Source: Lactarius indigo (lineage: Eukaryota; Basidiomycota; Agaricomycetes; Russulales; Russulaceae). Taken from it: DNA of 64,000 bases. Below the pieces are notes generated by a model. The model was given only the letters and a program-made list of their open reading frames with translations. It searched no databases and was not told the origin of the DNA. Shown here piece after piece: positions 34,501 through 47,784 of this stretch (positions are counted from its first letter, which is position 1; each line of letters opens with the position of its first letter). The translations under genes were made by a program, and so were the position numbers. The stretch spans positions 248,001 through 312,000 of the forward strand of contig JAFKAC010000041.1 in NCBI GenBank assembly GCA_025766275.1, read 5' to 3'.

Positions 34501-37500
34501 AGGTAATGGGCCCCACGACGTAGCCAAATTCCTGCTCAATACAGATGGACTGAGCAAGGCCATGATTGGCGAGTACCTGGGTGAAGTGTGCGCTAGTCTC
34601 ACTTTCCTCTAGTCGTGTCGCTGAAGCCCTCCAGGGACGAGGTCAACGTCGCGACCATGCATGCCTTCGTTGACATGATTGACTTCCGGAATACTGAGTT
34701 CGTCGACGCTCTCCGTGTATTCTTGCAAGCGTTCCGTCTCCCTGGGGAGGCACAGAAGATCGATCGCTTTATGCTCAAATTCGCGGAGCGATACATCGAA
34801 GGAAACGCACAGACCCCATTCGCGAACGCAGGTGAGTGGGCTCACCCCGCCTATCTTAGTTACGTACTGAGGGCCGCGCAGATGCCGCCTACGTGCTGTC
34901 CTACTCAACGATCATGCTGAATACGGACGCGCATAACCCACAGGTCAAGCACCGGATGACAAAGACCGACTTCATCAAGAACAATCGCGGGATCAACGAT
35001 AATGCCGACCTCCCCGAGGAGCTCCTGTCCACCATCTACGATGAAATCGTGAACAACGAAATTCGTATGAAAGACGAGATGGACGCCTCCCTTGGGCAGA
35101 TCCCCGCTTCGGGGCCGGGTATCGCAGGTGCCCTGGTCACGGTGGGGCGGGACCTCCAGCGAGAAGCATACATGCTTCAATCGAGTGGCATGGCCAACAA
35201 GACCGAGGTGAGTCGGACCACGTTCTCAACGATTGGGATTACCAACGCGCATAAACAGGCTCTGTTCAAGACTCTGATGCGTTCTCAACGCAAAGGTTCG
35301 AGGATGAGCGACCAGTTCTACAGCGCTTCGCACTTCGTCCACGTTCGGCCAATGTTTGAGGTTGCTTGGATACCTGTGCTAGCCGGCATCTCCGGGCCGT
35401 TGCAGCAAACGGATGACATGGAGATCGTCGAACTGTGCCTCGACGGATTCAAGAACGCGATCCGCATCGTGTGCTTCTTTGACCTCGAGTTGGAGCGCAA
35501 CGCCTTCGTGACTACTTTAGCCAAATTCACGTTCCTCAACAATTTGGGCGAGATGAAAGCCAAGAACATGGAGGCTATCAAAGCCCTGCTGGATGTGGCG
35601 GTCACCGAGGGTAACAATCTCAAGGGCTCCTGGCACGAGGTCCTGTCTTGTGTTAGCCAGCTGGAGCACATGCAGCTAATCAGTAGTGGGGTCGACGTTC
35701 CGGATGGCCGGAAAGGGTAAGGCCAATTTTACCTTCTTCCGCCTCTCGACTAATCTTTTATCCTAGGAGAATTCGCAAACTCCCTAATGAGGAACTAGCG
35801 AATGAGAGTCGCTCGACGCACATCACTGTTGCAGCGGACATGGTCTTCTCACTGAGTCACTATTTATCAGGGGTGCGTACTATCCGAATATGCCGTTAGG
35901 CCGCAGCAGTGACGTATTAGCAGACTGCCATTATCGACTTCGTTCAAGCCCTGTGCGATGTGTCATGGGAAGAGATCCAATCCTCGGGTCTTTCCCAACA
36001 CCCTAGGCTTTTCAGTCTACAAAAGCTCGTCGAAATCTCGTACTATAACATGACTCGTATTCGTTTAGAATGGTCGAATCTGTGGGATATTCTCGGAGAG
36101 CACTTCAATCAGGTGAGACCGTCCTGCGAACTCACGTGTCCCTTGCGACGCTAATTATCTTTAACTTAGGTTTGTTGTCATAGTAATCCCCATGTTGGGT
36201 TCTTTGCCCTCGACTCTCTGCGGCAGCTTGCTATGCGGTTCCTCGAAAAAGAGGAGCTGCCCCATTTCAAGTTCCAGAAGGATTTCCTGAGACCCTTCGA
36301 GTACACCATGACGCACAACGCGAATCCGGATATTCGAGATATGGTAAGGCTTCAAAATTCATCAAATATCGTGCATAGACCCACCGTTTCGCATAGGTAC
36401 TCCAATGCCTTCAGCAGATGATCCAAGCTCGCGTCCAGAATATGCGTTCCGGATGGCGGACAATGTTCGGCGTATTTTCGGCGGCGTCTAAAGTTTTAAC
36501 CGGCACGTGGCTTTGCCAGTTCTGTGATATTTCTTACTCGCTAATCTTCATCTACAGAACGAATAACAAACTCCGCGTTTGAGATCGTCACCCGCTTGAA
36601 CAAGGAACATTTCGTGGCCATCGTCCGTTACGGCGCCTTCGCCGACTTGACGGTATGCATTACCGACTTTTGCAAGGTCAGCAAGTACCAGAAGATCAGC
36701 CTGCTTGCGATTGCCATGCTCCGAGGCGTCATTCCGGTCATGTTGAACACGCCAGAATGTGGTCTTACCGCCGCTGGCCCGCAGAATATTGGTGTCGAAG
36801 ATCCAATGATCAAGTATTGGTTCCCTGTGCTGTTCGGTTTCTATGACATCATAATGAACGGAGAAGACCTCGAAGTGCGACGTTTGTGAGTAAAGACGTA
36901 TATTTTCCTGTGCCTCACGCTCACGCAATGTCGGATGCAGGGCGTTAGATTCTCTCTTCAATACTCTCAAGAAGCACGGGGCGTCGTTCCCTGTCGAGTT
37001 CTGGGACACCGTCTGCCAGGAGCTCCTATTCCCCATTTTCGCCGTCCTTAAATCGAGCCAGGACATTTCTCGGTTCAGCACGCAGGAGGACATGAGCGTC
37101 TGGTTATCGACAACCATGATACAGGCCCTTCGAGACTTGATTGACCTATATACATTCTACTTTGATATTCTAGAGAGGTTCTTAGACGGACTGCTAGACC
37201 TCCTCTGCGTCTGCATTTGCCAGGGTAGGCCTCCTGTATTCGATCTAAAGACTGTTGACGCTAATCGTTGTCTCAGAGAATGACACCCTCGCACGGATAG
37301 GCACATCATGTCTGCAACAGCTCCTTGAGAATAACGTCAAGAAACTGAGCGTCGCTCGGTGGGAGCGCGTGGCAACGACATTTGTCAAACTCTTCCGTAC
37401 CACAACACCTCATCAACTATTTGACGAGAGCCTTCGTGTCGAGATCGACAACGGTACACCAGAACCTCAGGAGACGAATGGTACGTTACTAGCTTTTAGT

Positions 37501-38404
37501 CTTATCCGGAACTTTCTCACCTTGTGATAGATGCTGACGGTCAAGCAATCATCCCTGCACCCTTGTCACCAACAAACAACGACCAAAGGGCCTCTCCTAA
37601 GACAACGCTGAATGATCGCCGACGCGTCTTCAAGCAAATTATCGTCAAATGCGTTCTGCAGCTTCTGCTCATCGAAACGACCAACGACCTTCTGCGGAAC
37701 GATGAGGTGTACCGCACAATACCTCCAGAGCACCTTTTACGACTGATGGGCGTGCTAGACCATAGCTACCAATTCGCGCGTATGTTCAACGAGGACAAGG
37801 AGCTCCGGACGGGGCTGTGGAAAGTTGGTAAGCGCATCGAGTCACCGGAGAACGGTGCGTGTGCGGCGGAGGGTCTGACCTCGTACTCGTAGGGTTCATG
37901 AAGCACCTTCCGAACTTGTTAAAGCAAGAATCCAGCAGCGCCGCGACCCTGGTGCATATTCTTCTGCGGATGTACTACGATCCCCGGCCAGAGCACCAAA
38001 CAGCACGACCTCAGGTCGCTGAGCGACTGCTCCCGTGAGTCGAGCGCCGATCTCTGGTATCCTGCCTTAACTAACGATTCCCATACAGGCTTGGATTGGG
38101 CGTCCTCCAGGACTACACAAAACTCAAGGCCGATACTCAGGCCAAAAATATAGCGGCATGGACGCCGGTGGTCGCGGAAATTCTTCATGGATTCTGCAAA
38201 TTTGATGACAAGGCTGTGCGTCGTCCCTCCCCTGTTGAGAGCGAGTGCTGATGGGAAATATCATAGTTTGCCCGATACCTTCCTGCAATTTACCCCCTCG
38301 CGACGGAGTTGTTGGCCCGGGACAGTTCACAGGACATCCGAGATGGACTGAGGGAATACTTCCTCCGTGTTGGCTACGCACAGGGCATCATAGAGCCCTC
38401 ATGA
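31569..38404 (+). CDS. SEC7: Sec7/BIG-type ARF guanine-nucleotide exchange factor
   Basis: Large multi-exon gene. The first exon is 31569-31847 and the last ends at TGA 38402-38404. Exon ends were seen for most joins but not all were fixed. Order: acidic disordered N-terminus; DCB region (32.2-33.2 kb); HUS region with the diagnostic NYDCDS box near 33838; Sec7 catalytic domain from about 34.46 to 35.07 kb. The Sec7 domain includes [45 protein letters not shown] (holding the glutamate finger) and [18 protein letters not shown] regions follow ([37 protein letters not shown]). The protein activates Arf1 at the trans-Golgi for vesicle budding. The intron after YLGE has two possible acceptors. 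It is divergent from DYS1. Confidence 0.93.
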
Positions 38405-38819
38405 CAATATTCAACGGTTGATCGATAGTTTGCTTATCACCTGTCACACCTTACGGTCTAACTTAATGTCTTGTTTTTTCCATACAACTTGGTTGTTTTT
38501 ATTTGCCGTGTCCACGAGCGGCGCGAAACCTCGGTGTCCGCTGGAACCGGTCGAACGGGCTTAAGTTGGGGCCTTGTGGGTGGTCACGGCGGCTCCGAGG
38601 ACGTGCAACCAAGCGTGCAACGGTCAGCGTTGACATTCAAATGGTGCAACAAGGTGATGGTGGGAAATACGCACTACTCTCAAGTAACTTAGTAAAGGAC
38701 AGCTGACAGATGTAGCTGACTGAGACCGAACTGAGACCGAACGTCATCGATTGCGCCCCACCAAAAAAAGGAAACGTCCACATATATAAGCCCAGCTTAC
38801 AGTGGAGTTCATCACCGCA

Positions 38820-39770
38820 ATGTCTCGAGTCGAGTTGAACACGATCGAAGCTGATGGAGTGAAAGTCTTCTACCGATCCGCAGGTCCACCGACGGCGCCG
38901 GTTCTGCTCTTGCTGCACGGCTTCCCCTCGTCGTCTTTCCAATTCCGCGAGTTCATCCCACTTCTCGCGCCAAAATTCCGCGTTCTGGCTCCTGATCTGC
39001 CTGGCTTCGGCTTCACCGAAGTGCCAGCGGAGCGCAAGTACCAATACACGTTCGACAACCTCTCTCTGACCATCGAGGCGTTCCTCAACACCCTCAAAGT
39101 GGACAAGTTCGCGGTCTACATCTTCGACTATGGCGTACGCATCTTGCTTTCGCTACTACGCTGCAATGCCGAACGACGCTGATGAAAACTACAGTCCCCT
39201 ACGGCGTTCCGCATCGCCGTGCGACATCCCGAGCGTGTGACCGCGATCGTCACACAGAACGGGAACGCGTACGTGGAGGGGCTCGGCGTGGACTTCTGGG
39301 CGCCACTCGAGAAGTACTGGGCCGCACCTGCGTTCTCCACGACCTCGTCCGAGGCGCAGGCGCTCCTGCCGTTCTTGCAGCTCGGCCCAACCAAGTGGCA
39401 GTACACGCACGGCGTGCCCGAGACGATACTCCCGCGCGTCGCGCCCGAGGCATACACGCTCGACGCGGCGCTGCTCGCACGCGATGGGCAGCATGAGACA
39501 CAGCTCGCGCTGTTCTATGACTATCGCACGAACCCGAAGCTCTACCCGCGCTGGCAGGAATACCTCCGCGCGAGCGGCGTGCCCGTGCTTGCGCTTTGGG
39601 GCGCTAACGACCCCGTCTTCGTGAAGGCTGGCGCCGAGGCGTTCGCGCGCGACGTCAAGGACTTGGTGCTGGACTTTGTGGACTCGGGGCATTTTGCGCT
39701 CGAGACGCACGTGGAGTACTTTGCAGAGCGGATCGACAAGTTCTTGTCGGCGAGGATACTCAAGCCGTAA
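38820..39770 (+). CDS. Alpha/beta hydrolase, epoxide-hydrolase/dehalogenase-like
   Basis: Exons 38820-39134 and 39195-39770 give 296 aa, a full-length alpha/beta hydrolase. Visible features: LLLLHGFPSSSFQFRE (oxyanion HG-P); PDLPGFGFT; a nucleophile elbow FDYG-SPTAFRIA with Asp in place of Ser; LALWGANDPVF (acid/charge relay); and SGHFALE (catalytic His). An Asp nucleophile is the hallmark of epoxide hydrolases and haloalkane dehalogenases, which form an alkyl-enzyme ester. The intron falls immediately after the nucleophile elbow. No signal peptide, so probably cytosolic. The substrate cannot be told from the sequence. Confidence 0.85.
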
Positions 39771-40706
39771 GAAAGAGGAGAAGAGGCGACTTGGGTGCCG
39801 TTTCATGGGATTGTATTGCACTTAAGTTTCACGTACGTAACATGTATGTTGTATGCTGACGAGTGTCGGAGTCGGTGCATAGGCTAGACAGGATTCAGCA
39901 CTGGCAGCCATATTCGTTACCTATGAGGGATCACACCCCAGCGTTTAGGGCGTGAAGTCAGTGGCCGGAGAAAGTGTCTGGGGGTGGACAACAGCGCATA
40001 TCGGTTTTGTCCTAAATGTACAGTTCGTTGTTTGCAGGAGGGAGTTGCGTCGAAAATGGGGTTGTTGGATATAGAGTACCCGGTCCATGGGATAAGTGCG
40101 GATGACAAGAAGAAGAAATACTCTTCGAGGTAAGTGGACAGGACACGATGTTGATTGCTTCGCCAACGAGTGCAGCGCGGCAACATAAGTAGTGTCTGTA
40201 GGACCGCTGAGTGTAGCAATGGTACAGCCTAGACGGGGTCCCATATCCTGGGCACTACAGTAGATGGAGATGCTGTGCAAGGAGAGGAAGGCCAAACTAA
40301 AGCATGAAGTCTGCAGCGGTCACTCGCCGCGGCGGTGAAGCGTCGAATAAGGTAAAGTAAAGCACGCCATTGCTAGACTTAGTGTTGCGCCTGCCAGCGG
40401 TGTGTTTACTATTTGCAGCCTGTAGCGACCCAGTAAAAACTGGATTTGACACGGTTTGTGTTTGATTCCCACGTCGCTGCAAGTTGAATGGCACACGCAC
40501 CTTTCATAACTCAAAGACAGTTTAAACTCACATGCGATTTTAAGGGAGGAGCCCTCTCGGGCTAGGCCCGAGCCTCAGTCTGTTTAGAGTTGTGGAAGTG
40601 TTGCGGACTCGTGTTCCTACAGTAATCATTAAGTCGCCGGGGTCACATTCAAGTTCACTCCCCGCCATCTCTGTTCCTCTCGACCAAGCATACTGTAGCT
40701 CCTGAG
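39771..40706. other. Intergenic, no gene seen
   Basis: Short open frames only; none has a recognisable domain. Confidence 0.45.
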
Positions 40707-42125
40707 ATGACTGAACAAATACTCTCCCCACTACTCAACGATACTGTTTGTCCCCATCCGTCCCCTGGTACCACTCCAGCACCGACACGTGGTACAGGAG
40801 AGCGTCGCCGACATGCAGCGACAATCAACATGGTCCCAGATGAAATAATATTTGCCCTCTATCTACGCGAATGCAAGGGGCTCTCTTGGCGCATGAAGGA
40901 ATGGCGAAGACTAGTACAAATCTGCCAAAGATAGCGACAGACCATATATCGATCATCACGCTATCTTAATCTGCTTCTTTACTGTCCAAACGGAGTGCCT
41001 ATCAAGGATCTCAGTGGCTGGCCAGCGCTTCCTATCGCCATGAACTATCGCATTCAAGATCCTGATGACCAAGATGAAGTTCTTGCTCTACTCAAGCATT
41101 CTGGTCATGTACGCTTCGTTGAGCTTACAATGAGTAGCTCGCAATGAGAAAATGTGGTCGCTGCGATGCAGGGGCCATTTCCGGTGCTCACATGTCTTGA
41201 GCTTGCCAGTGGGTATCCATGGGATCGGGATGTGCCAGTCCTTCCCAGTGGATTTCATGTACCCCACGTTTACAACGACTCGTTTTATACCGCGCCCCCT
41301 TTCCGGAATTACCAACACTTCGTCGGCTCGTGACCTTGCTTTTCTTTGCCTCACAAATATACCCCCGACTGGCTACATCTCACCGGAGGCGATGGTTGCA
41401 GGTCTATCCGTATTGACCAAGCTCAAGACCATTCAGATTATGCTCCTACTTCTCTACGTGAATAAAGGCGAAGGTGTCCTGATCCCCGATGCGGGCCGTC
41501 CTTCCCGCTCTCACCAATTTTGAGTTCTCAGGTAGTAGCGAGTACAGTACTTGGAGGACCTCGTAGCCCAAATCGACGCCCCTCGACTCAACGTTATGGA
41601 GATGACGTTGGATCACCTTGACTGTCTTCAGGTTCACCAACCTTTACTTTTTATGGGTCGCACATCAGGTTTAGGCGGGCGCGAGTGGACTTTTGTTATA
41701 TTCGGGTTGATATTCAACTCCGAATCGTTCGATATCGCACGTCCGAGCGCATTCTTCAACTCCATTTTTCTTTTTCCACCTCACTCGGATGGTCAAATAC
41801 TTAAGTTGCGTACCTCACCCTCGTTCTCAGTCGAATATCCACTGTGTGCTCCGACATGGAATATCTCGCCATCTATGACTGTGAAAACCGTCCAAGTTCA
41901 AGTTGGCACGACTATATTGACCGCACCGAATGGTTGGCTTTCTTCAGCCAACTTACCACTGTGGAGACGCTATGTATACATGGGAGGTTGGTAGTGCAGA
42001 TAGTTTGTGCAATCGAAGATGTCCCTGGGGAGATGGTCGCTGAAGTGTTGCCATCCCTGCACTCGCCACTCGCTTTGGCTAGTGGACCCCGGCTCGCTCG
42101 GGCCGATAAATCTAAAACCTGCTGA
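40707..42125 (+). pseudogene. F-box/LRR pseudogene
   Basis: This is a relative of the F-box gene at 23.9 kb. ATINMVPDEIIFALYL...WRRLVQICQR aligns to TIDTLPEDALLEIFYW...RLVHVCRR. The next codon is TAG where the intact gene has TGG (Trp) before RQ. Further on, YISPEAMVAGLSVLTKLKTI, LEDLVAQIDAPRLNVM and DYIDRTEWLAFFSQLTTVETL match in order but lie in three different frames. At least one nonsense change and several frameshifts make it non-functional. It ends 150 bp before the Helitron. Confidence 0.8.
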
Positions 42126-42364
42126 ACGGAAACGGATCGTCTCATTGCGCTGGGTCTATGGTGTCCTGTAACCACCCGCGATATGTACTACGGGGACGGG
42201 TCCGTTGAAGGACTTTGAAGCCCACAGCACGTGTCAGGAGATGTCCCAACACCTGCTTCTTGTATATTACGACAAATCAATACAATATATAAATACTGGA
42301 CGGCTTTTTTGCTGACACATACGCTGACACACATTTTTTACCGGAAATGGCACTCCTTGCTTTT

Positions 42365-42488
42365 CGTCTGCCTGTCGGTCGTTGGCCATGCTTGCCTCTC
42401 CGCTGTCATTCGGTTTGTATACATTTTTTACGTCTGCCTGTCGGTCGTTTGCCATGCTTGCCTCTCCGCTGTCATTTGGTTTGTATAC
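42365..42488 (+). repeat. Two-unit tandem repeat in the Helitron 5' leader
   Basis: A unit starting CGTCTGCCTGTCGGTCGTT occurs at 42365 and again at 42431, giving a period of 66 bp. Each copy ends near TTGTATAC, with very few differences. It lies between the 5' end of the element and the RepHel start. Confidence 0.85.
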
Positions 42489-42773
42489 TTCATACTGTTG
42501 CTCTCGTCCTGTGAGTGTCTTTTCGTACTCTTCACTGTTTTCTGTTGGCGCTGTTTCAATTTGGCCATTGTTTGTTACTCTAGCCATCTCTCACGGGGAC
42601 ACCGTTTTCCTCTCTCTCCTGGTTGTTTCATAGACAACTGTGAGAAGTGCGAAAAGGTGACATCTGATGGTGGGTGAATATAGCCAGAAGAATAAAGTGC
42701 AGTTTTCGATCGACAGTTCACACGTGCGCGGTAGCCCCTGTCTGACTATGTTTTCTTCTGCACTTCTTCGTCC

Positions 42774-45700
42774 ATGTGCGATTCCAGCCATCAATTTGTT
42801 CTACGTCTTCCTCCTTTGGACACCAGTGAAGTGTCACCACGGTCCAGTTGTGCTGAAAGAGGTCAACGAATTCGACGGGCGAGAGAGAGAGCACATGTGC
42901 AAACAGATGACAATGGAGAGGTAAACATGTTTCCATTCTTTGCGTGGCCTTTGCCGTTGCTGATTGCTCGCGTACTTGGGACAGATAGAAATCAGTGAAG
43001 ACCAGGGCAACTTGACTCCAGCGCAACGCTCCCAACGCCGTCGACATCAGCGACAGAGGGAGGCGTCTCAACGTTCTCGTCCTCCTGCCAATTTATCACC
43101 TGGTGAAAATGGACAACAAGTGCTACATCAATTTGAAAGACGATTATGGGTTCGTCTCTCGTGCATGTGCTTTCCACTGTTTGAAAACGTGCTTTAGCGT
43201 TCCTCTCCTTATGAAACCGTCGGTGAGCGGACTGGGAGTAGTCGCATGCGAACAGTATGTTTCGCTTTCTTTGGTATCTTGGCTGCTCACATGTTTTCTA
43301 AGTTTCGCGTTGCCTGTCGCATTCCGCTGGCAGACGACGTCAATGAGCATTACTTGGGTGCATTTACCGTAAAATGTGCGCATTGCTGCGCGTGGCATTG
43401 GATGGCCGAAAAAAGGGCGAAATCGGCGAAAAAAAATCCGGATTTTGCAGAATGTTGCCGTGCTGGTGACGTGGTCGTTGACTTCCTCGACGCAATTCCG
43501 CTCCCTCTACGAATTCTTTATGAAGGCAGTCATCGAGAAGCAGTTGAATTTCGACGCAATATTCGGTCATATAATAAAGCTCTCGCTTTCACGTCTACAG
43601 GAGGAAGTGGCCGTTTGGTAGGTTCGTGTTACGACGGTCGCGGACCTCCAACATACAAAATACAAGGAGAAATTCACCATCAAATTGGATCGATACTACC
43701 TGACGACGATCATTGTCCTGTATACAGTCAAATGTATATATATGACCACCATGAAGCATTCCAATATCGCATGCGTAATAACCCTCAGCGAAATCAGGCA
43801 ACGATGGAAGTTTTACAACGCGCAATTGAAGACCATCACCCATACGTTGGTATTTATCAGCAAGCGTATCAATTGGCTCAACAGACTTCCTTAAACAATT
43901 ATCGCATTCAGCTGAACTTTCGAAAAGGGACCGACCGCCACAGATACAATTTGCCCACTGCAGACGACGAACTCGCGTTGATCATCCCAGGTGATGAAGA
44001 TGCATGTGCAAATTCCCAAGACGTTATCTTACGTCCACGAGGTGGTCCTTTGATTCGCATTTCCGAATGTTATCCTGCGTATTTGACGTTGCACTTTCCC
44101 TTGCTATGCCCCACTGGCCAACTGAGTTGGCATCCAAACATTCCCTACGTCGACAGGGAAAGTGGTCCTCATCGCCAACAAACGTTCATCAGTCTCTCTG
44201 ACTTCGCGAAATTCCGATTGCATCCTCGCGACAGATGCGTCGAATCTAATCACTTCTTCCTTGCAGAGCATCTCCTACAAGAATTAATAGTCCATCTCTG
44301 GGCTGCCGCAGAGAATTCGAGACTGATGTGGTTACATAATCATCAGGCCGATCTCAGAGCGGAACTTTATCAAGGGGCAGTAGATGCACTTCACGAAGGA
44401 ATCGACGCTGCGTCCATTGGGAAAAAAATCATTCTTCCTTCCAGTTTTACCAGCGGTCCCCGCTTCATGCAAAAGAATTTGCAGAACGCCCTTTCCCTGT
44501 TACGCCGATTTGGCGGTTCCGACTTATTTATCACCTTCACAGCCAATCCGCAGTGGAAAGAAGTTACCGAGGCCTTACTTCCAAACCAGGTGCCTCATCA
44601 TAGACCGGACATTGTCGCCCGCGTTTTCAACCTCAAATTTGAAAGTCTTTTGGATGACATCATCAAAAAACAAGTTTTCGGGAAAGCCGTCGGCTTTGTG
44701 TATATGGTTGAATATCAAAAACGTGGTCTCCCACACACACATCTCATTGTCTTCCTTGATCGTCCTTCACGCATCACCTCCCCTGACGCAGTTGATAGTA
44801 TTATCTCTACAGAATTCCCTGATGAAACACGCAATCCACGACTGTTTGAGCTGGTGAAAAAATTCATGGTGCATGGTCCTTGTGGTCCTGGACTTTCCTC
44901 TCCTTGTCTCGACAGGCACGGGAAATGTTCCAAACAATTCCCCAAGCAATTTCGAACGCATACGGAAATTACCGGAGAGTCTTACGTTCAAACACGAAGA
45001 CGAGACACTGGTCGATTCATCGCTGTCGGGAACACATTCGTGGACAACAGAAGCGTTATTTCACATTCTCCTTATTTGTTGCTCAAATATAATGCCCATA
45101 TCAACGTCAAATGCACCGCGGGGTTTCACGCTGTGAAGTACATTTATAAGGTAAGTCGCATGTGATGTATGACTTCTCGTGCTTACTCACTCTGTGCCGC
45201 TTAGTATGTTTATAAAGGACCAGATCGAGCATCGTTGACGATGCATTCTATGAATACGCCTGATGGACTTCACTTCGAGGAACAACACGATCGCGACGAG
45301 ATCAAATTATATATTGACGCTCGCTACATTAGTTCATCTGAAGCATTCGCACGCCTCATTGGATGGCCAACACATAGGGTATGTATGCGTTCTCTATAAG
45401 AAGTTTTTTCTCACGTCCCTAGGAATTTCCCCCTGTAATGCAACTACCTGTTCATCTCGAACGGGAGCAATACGTCGTATTCCAAAGAGATCGTCCTCAA
45501 GGATTACAGCAGCAAACGGACACCCAACTGTCTGCTTTTTTCAAAGCAAATCAGCTCTATCCGGAGGCACGGGGCACTCTTTACCCTGACTTTCCATCGA
45601 ATTTCACTTGGGATCGCAGTCAAAAACGATGGAATCCTCGCAAAGCAGGAAACACTTCCGGGCGTCTCGTCTTCGTACCTCCCAATGCGGGGGAAAAATT

Positions 45701-47582
45701 TTATGCGCGTCTCATTCTGTCTCATGTTACCGACTTGCGTTCGTTTGACGATTTTCGCAAGTATAACGACATAACTTACGACACTATCCGTGAGGCTTGC
45801 CTTGCACGTGGTTTGTTGGCAGACGACAACGAGTTGAAGCAGACTTTAGAAGACAGCAAGCATATGCTGACAGGACGAAAGTTGCGTTTGCTCTTTGTCA
45901 CCACCGTACGTGACTGTCAACCATCATGTCCTGCACAACTGTGGGACCTATTTAAAAAAGACCTCTGTGACGATCTGCCACTGTTTCTACGGCGTCAAAA
46001 CATACGTGACATAACTGACGATGACATTGAAGACTATGGCCTTCATCTCCTTGAGCAACATCTACAATTAGACGACCGAAGCATGTCATCGGTCGGTTTA
46101 CCATCCCCCAAAAAACCGTGGCCAGCGATACTCTCACACATCCAACCATTGCACGACACCGTTTTCCCTGCAGAACAACAGAGAGACCTGCTGAACGACT
46201 GTCTCCCCAGATTGAATGCTGACCAACGACTTGCTTTTGACACAATCTTATCTTCCGCACGAAGCGGTGCAACTAACACTTTTTTTTTACAAGGAGCTGC
46301 AGGTGCAGGGAAAACGTTTGTCTATAACACGGTATGCTTCGCTGCTCGCACAGACAACATGCACGTACTCTGTGTGGCTTCCTCGGGTATTGCCGCATTG
46401 CTCCTTCCTGGAGGGAGAACGGCGCATTCGACTCTAAAAATCCCAATTGATTTAAATCAAACTTCTACATGTGCCATTTCGAAGCGTACCGCTCTTGCAG
46501 ATACAATCAAAAAAACAAACTTACTGATTTGGGACGAATGTTCTATGCAACATCGACATGCCTTTGAGGCAGTCAACCGAACCTTGCAAGACATTCGAGA
46601 AAATGACGCTTTGTTTGGTGGAATCCTGACTGTACTTGGCGGAGACTTTCTACAGACTCTCCCAGTGGTCACGTACGGTACAAAGTCGGACATTATTAAC
46701 GCCGCTTTACCCTCCTCTCCACTTTGGCCATTCATATTACCGAACTTCCTCTCTCTGGAGACCAATATGCGTGTAGGAAATGACAGAGAAGAACAAGATT
46801 ATGCCACATGGTTGCGTCGGCTTGCCAAAGGTGAACTGAACGACACAGAAGACACCGTTGTCATTCCCAACCATCTTCTTTGTCCTACAAATACTATCGA
46901 CCAACTCATCTCAGACACGTATGCTGACATACAAAACCATCATAACATGTCCTACTTTCAAGAGCGGTGCATCCTCGCTCCCCGCAATCGTGATACAAAC
47001 AAAATCAACCAACTCATTCTCGACAAATTTCCCGGTCATTGTTATGACTTATGGGCAATTGACGAAGCATTTGATCCAGAAAGAGAAAGCATAACTGACA
47101 ACACTTTCCCTTCCGAAGTCCTTCACAGTGCAGTGCCAGCTGGCTTTCCTCAAGCTCACTTGAAACTCAAAATTGGATGCCCCATCATAGTTCTCCGCAA
47201 TATGCACTCCGACATTGGGGTTTGTAATGGATCAAGAGGAATAGTCACCCAAATCAGTCCGCGAGTGGTAGAAATTTTATTACACAATGGGGAGACATGC
47301 CCTCTGCCTCGCATCAAATTTATATCAGCTGATGGTCACTTACCATTTCATCTTCATCGTCGTCAATTCCCCCTTGCTCTCTCCTTCGCAATCACCATTA
47401 ACAAATCTCAAGGTCAATCTTTCTCAACTGTCGGGGTTGACTTACGAGTTCCCGCGTTTGCTCATGGGCAGGTCTATGTCGCTTTTTCCCGGGGAAGATC
47501 TGCTAAGACAGTGAAATGCATTCTTAACGAGCACACGACTCCACGTACGAAAAATGTAGTATATCGTGAGGTGATTATGTAA
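42774..47582 (+). CDS. Helitron RepHel transposase (HUH Rep + PIF1-like helicase)
   Basis: Six exons (42774-42920, 42985-43149, 43198-43254, 43303-45150, 45205-45378, 45423-47582) encode about 1,516 aa, all in phase 0. A basic N-terminus (QRSQRRRHQRQREASQR) is followed by the CAHCCAWHWM zinc-binding region and the helitron-like domain (LFITFTANPQW). The HUH motif is HTHLIVFL, and the catalytic Tyr region is KYIYK|YVYKG, split by an intron. The helicase carries Walker A GAAGAGKT, Walker B LLIWDE, GGDFLQTLPV, CNGSRGIV, FAITINKSQGQS and QVYVAFSRGR, as in SF1B PIF1 helicases. It nicks and unwinds DNA for rolling-circle or peel-and-paste transposition. All key motifs are intact. The first two exons are the least certain. 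Confidence 0.92.
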
Positions 47583-47784
47583 TTATCAGATTCCTCACCG
47601 TCTTCGTAAGAATGAACGCTCCACATTCCGCACTTGGCAATAGCGTGCAGATGACATCCGCAACTTTGTACCCGAAACGATCGCCACTAGACATTGAATG
47701 TGGCATCCGGTCTTACTAGCCGGTTTTCTTCCACCTACCTCGCCCCTTCTCACTGCGGACAACTCCTCTTTTTCCCCTACAGCC

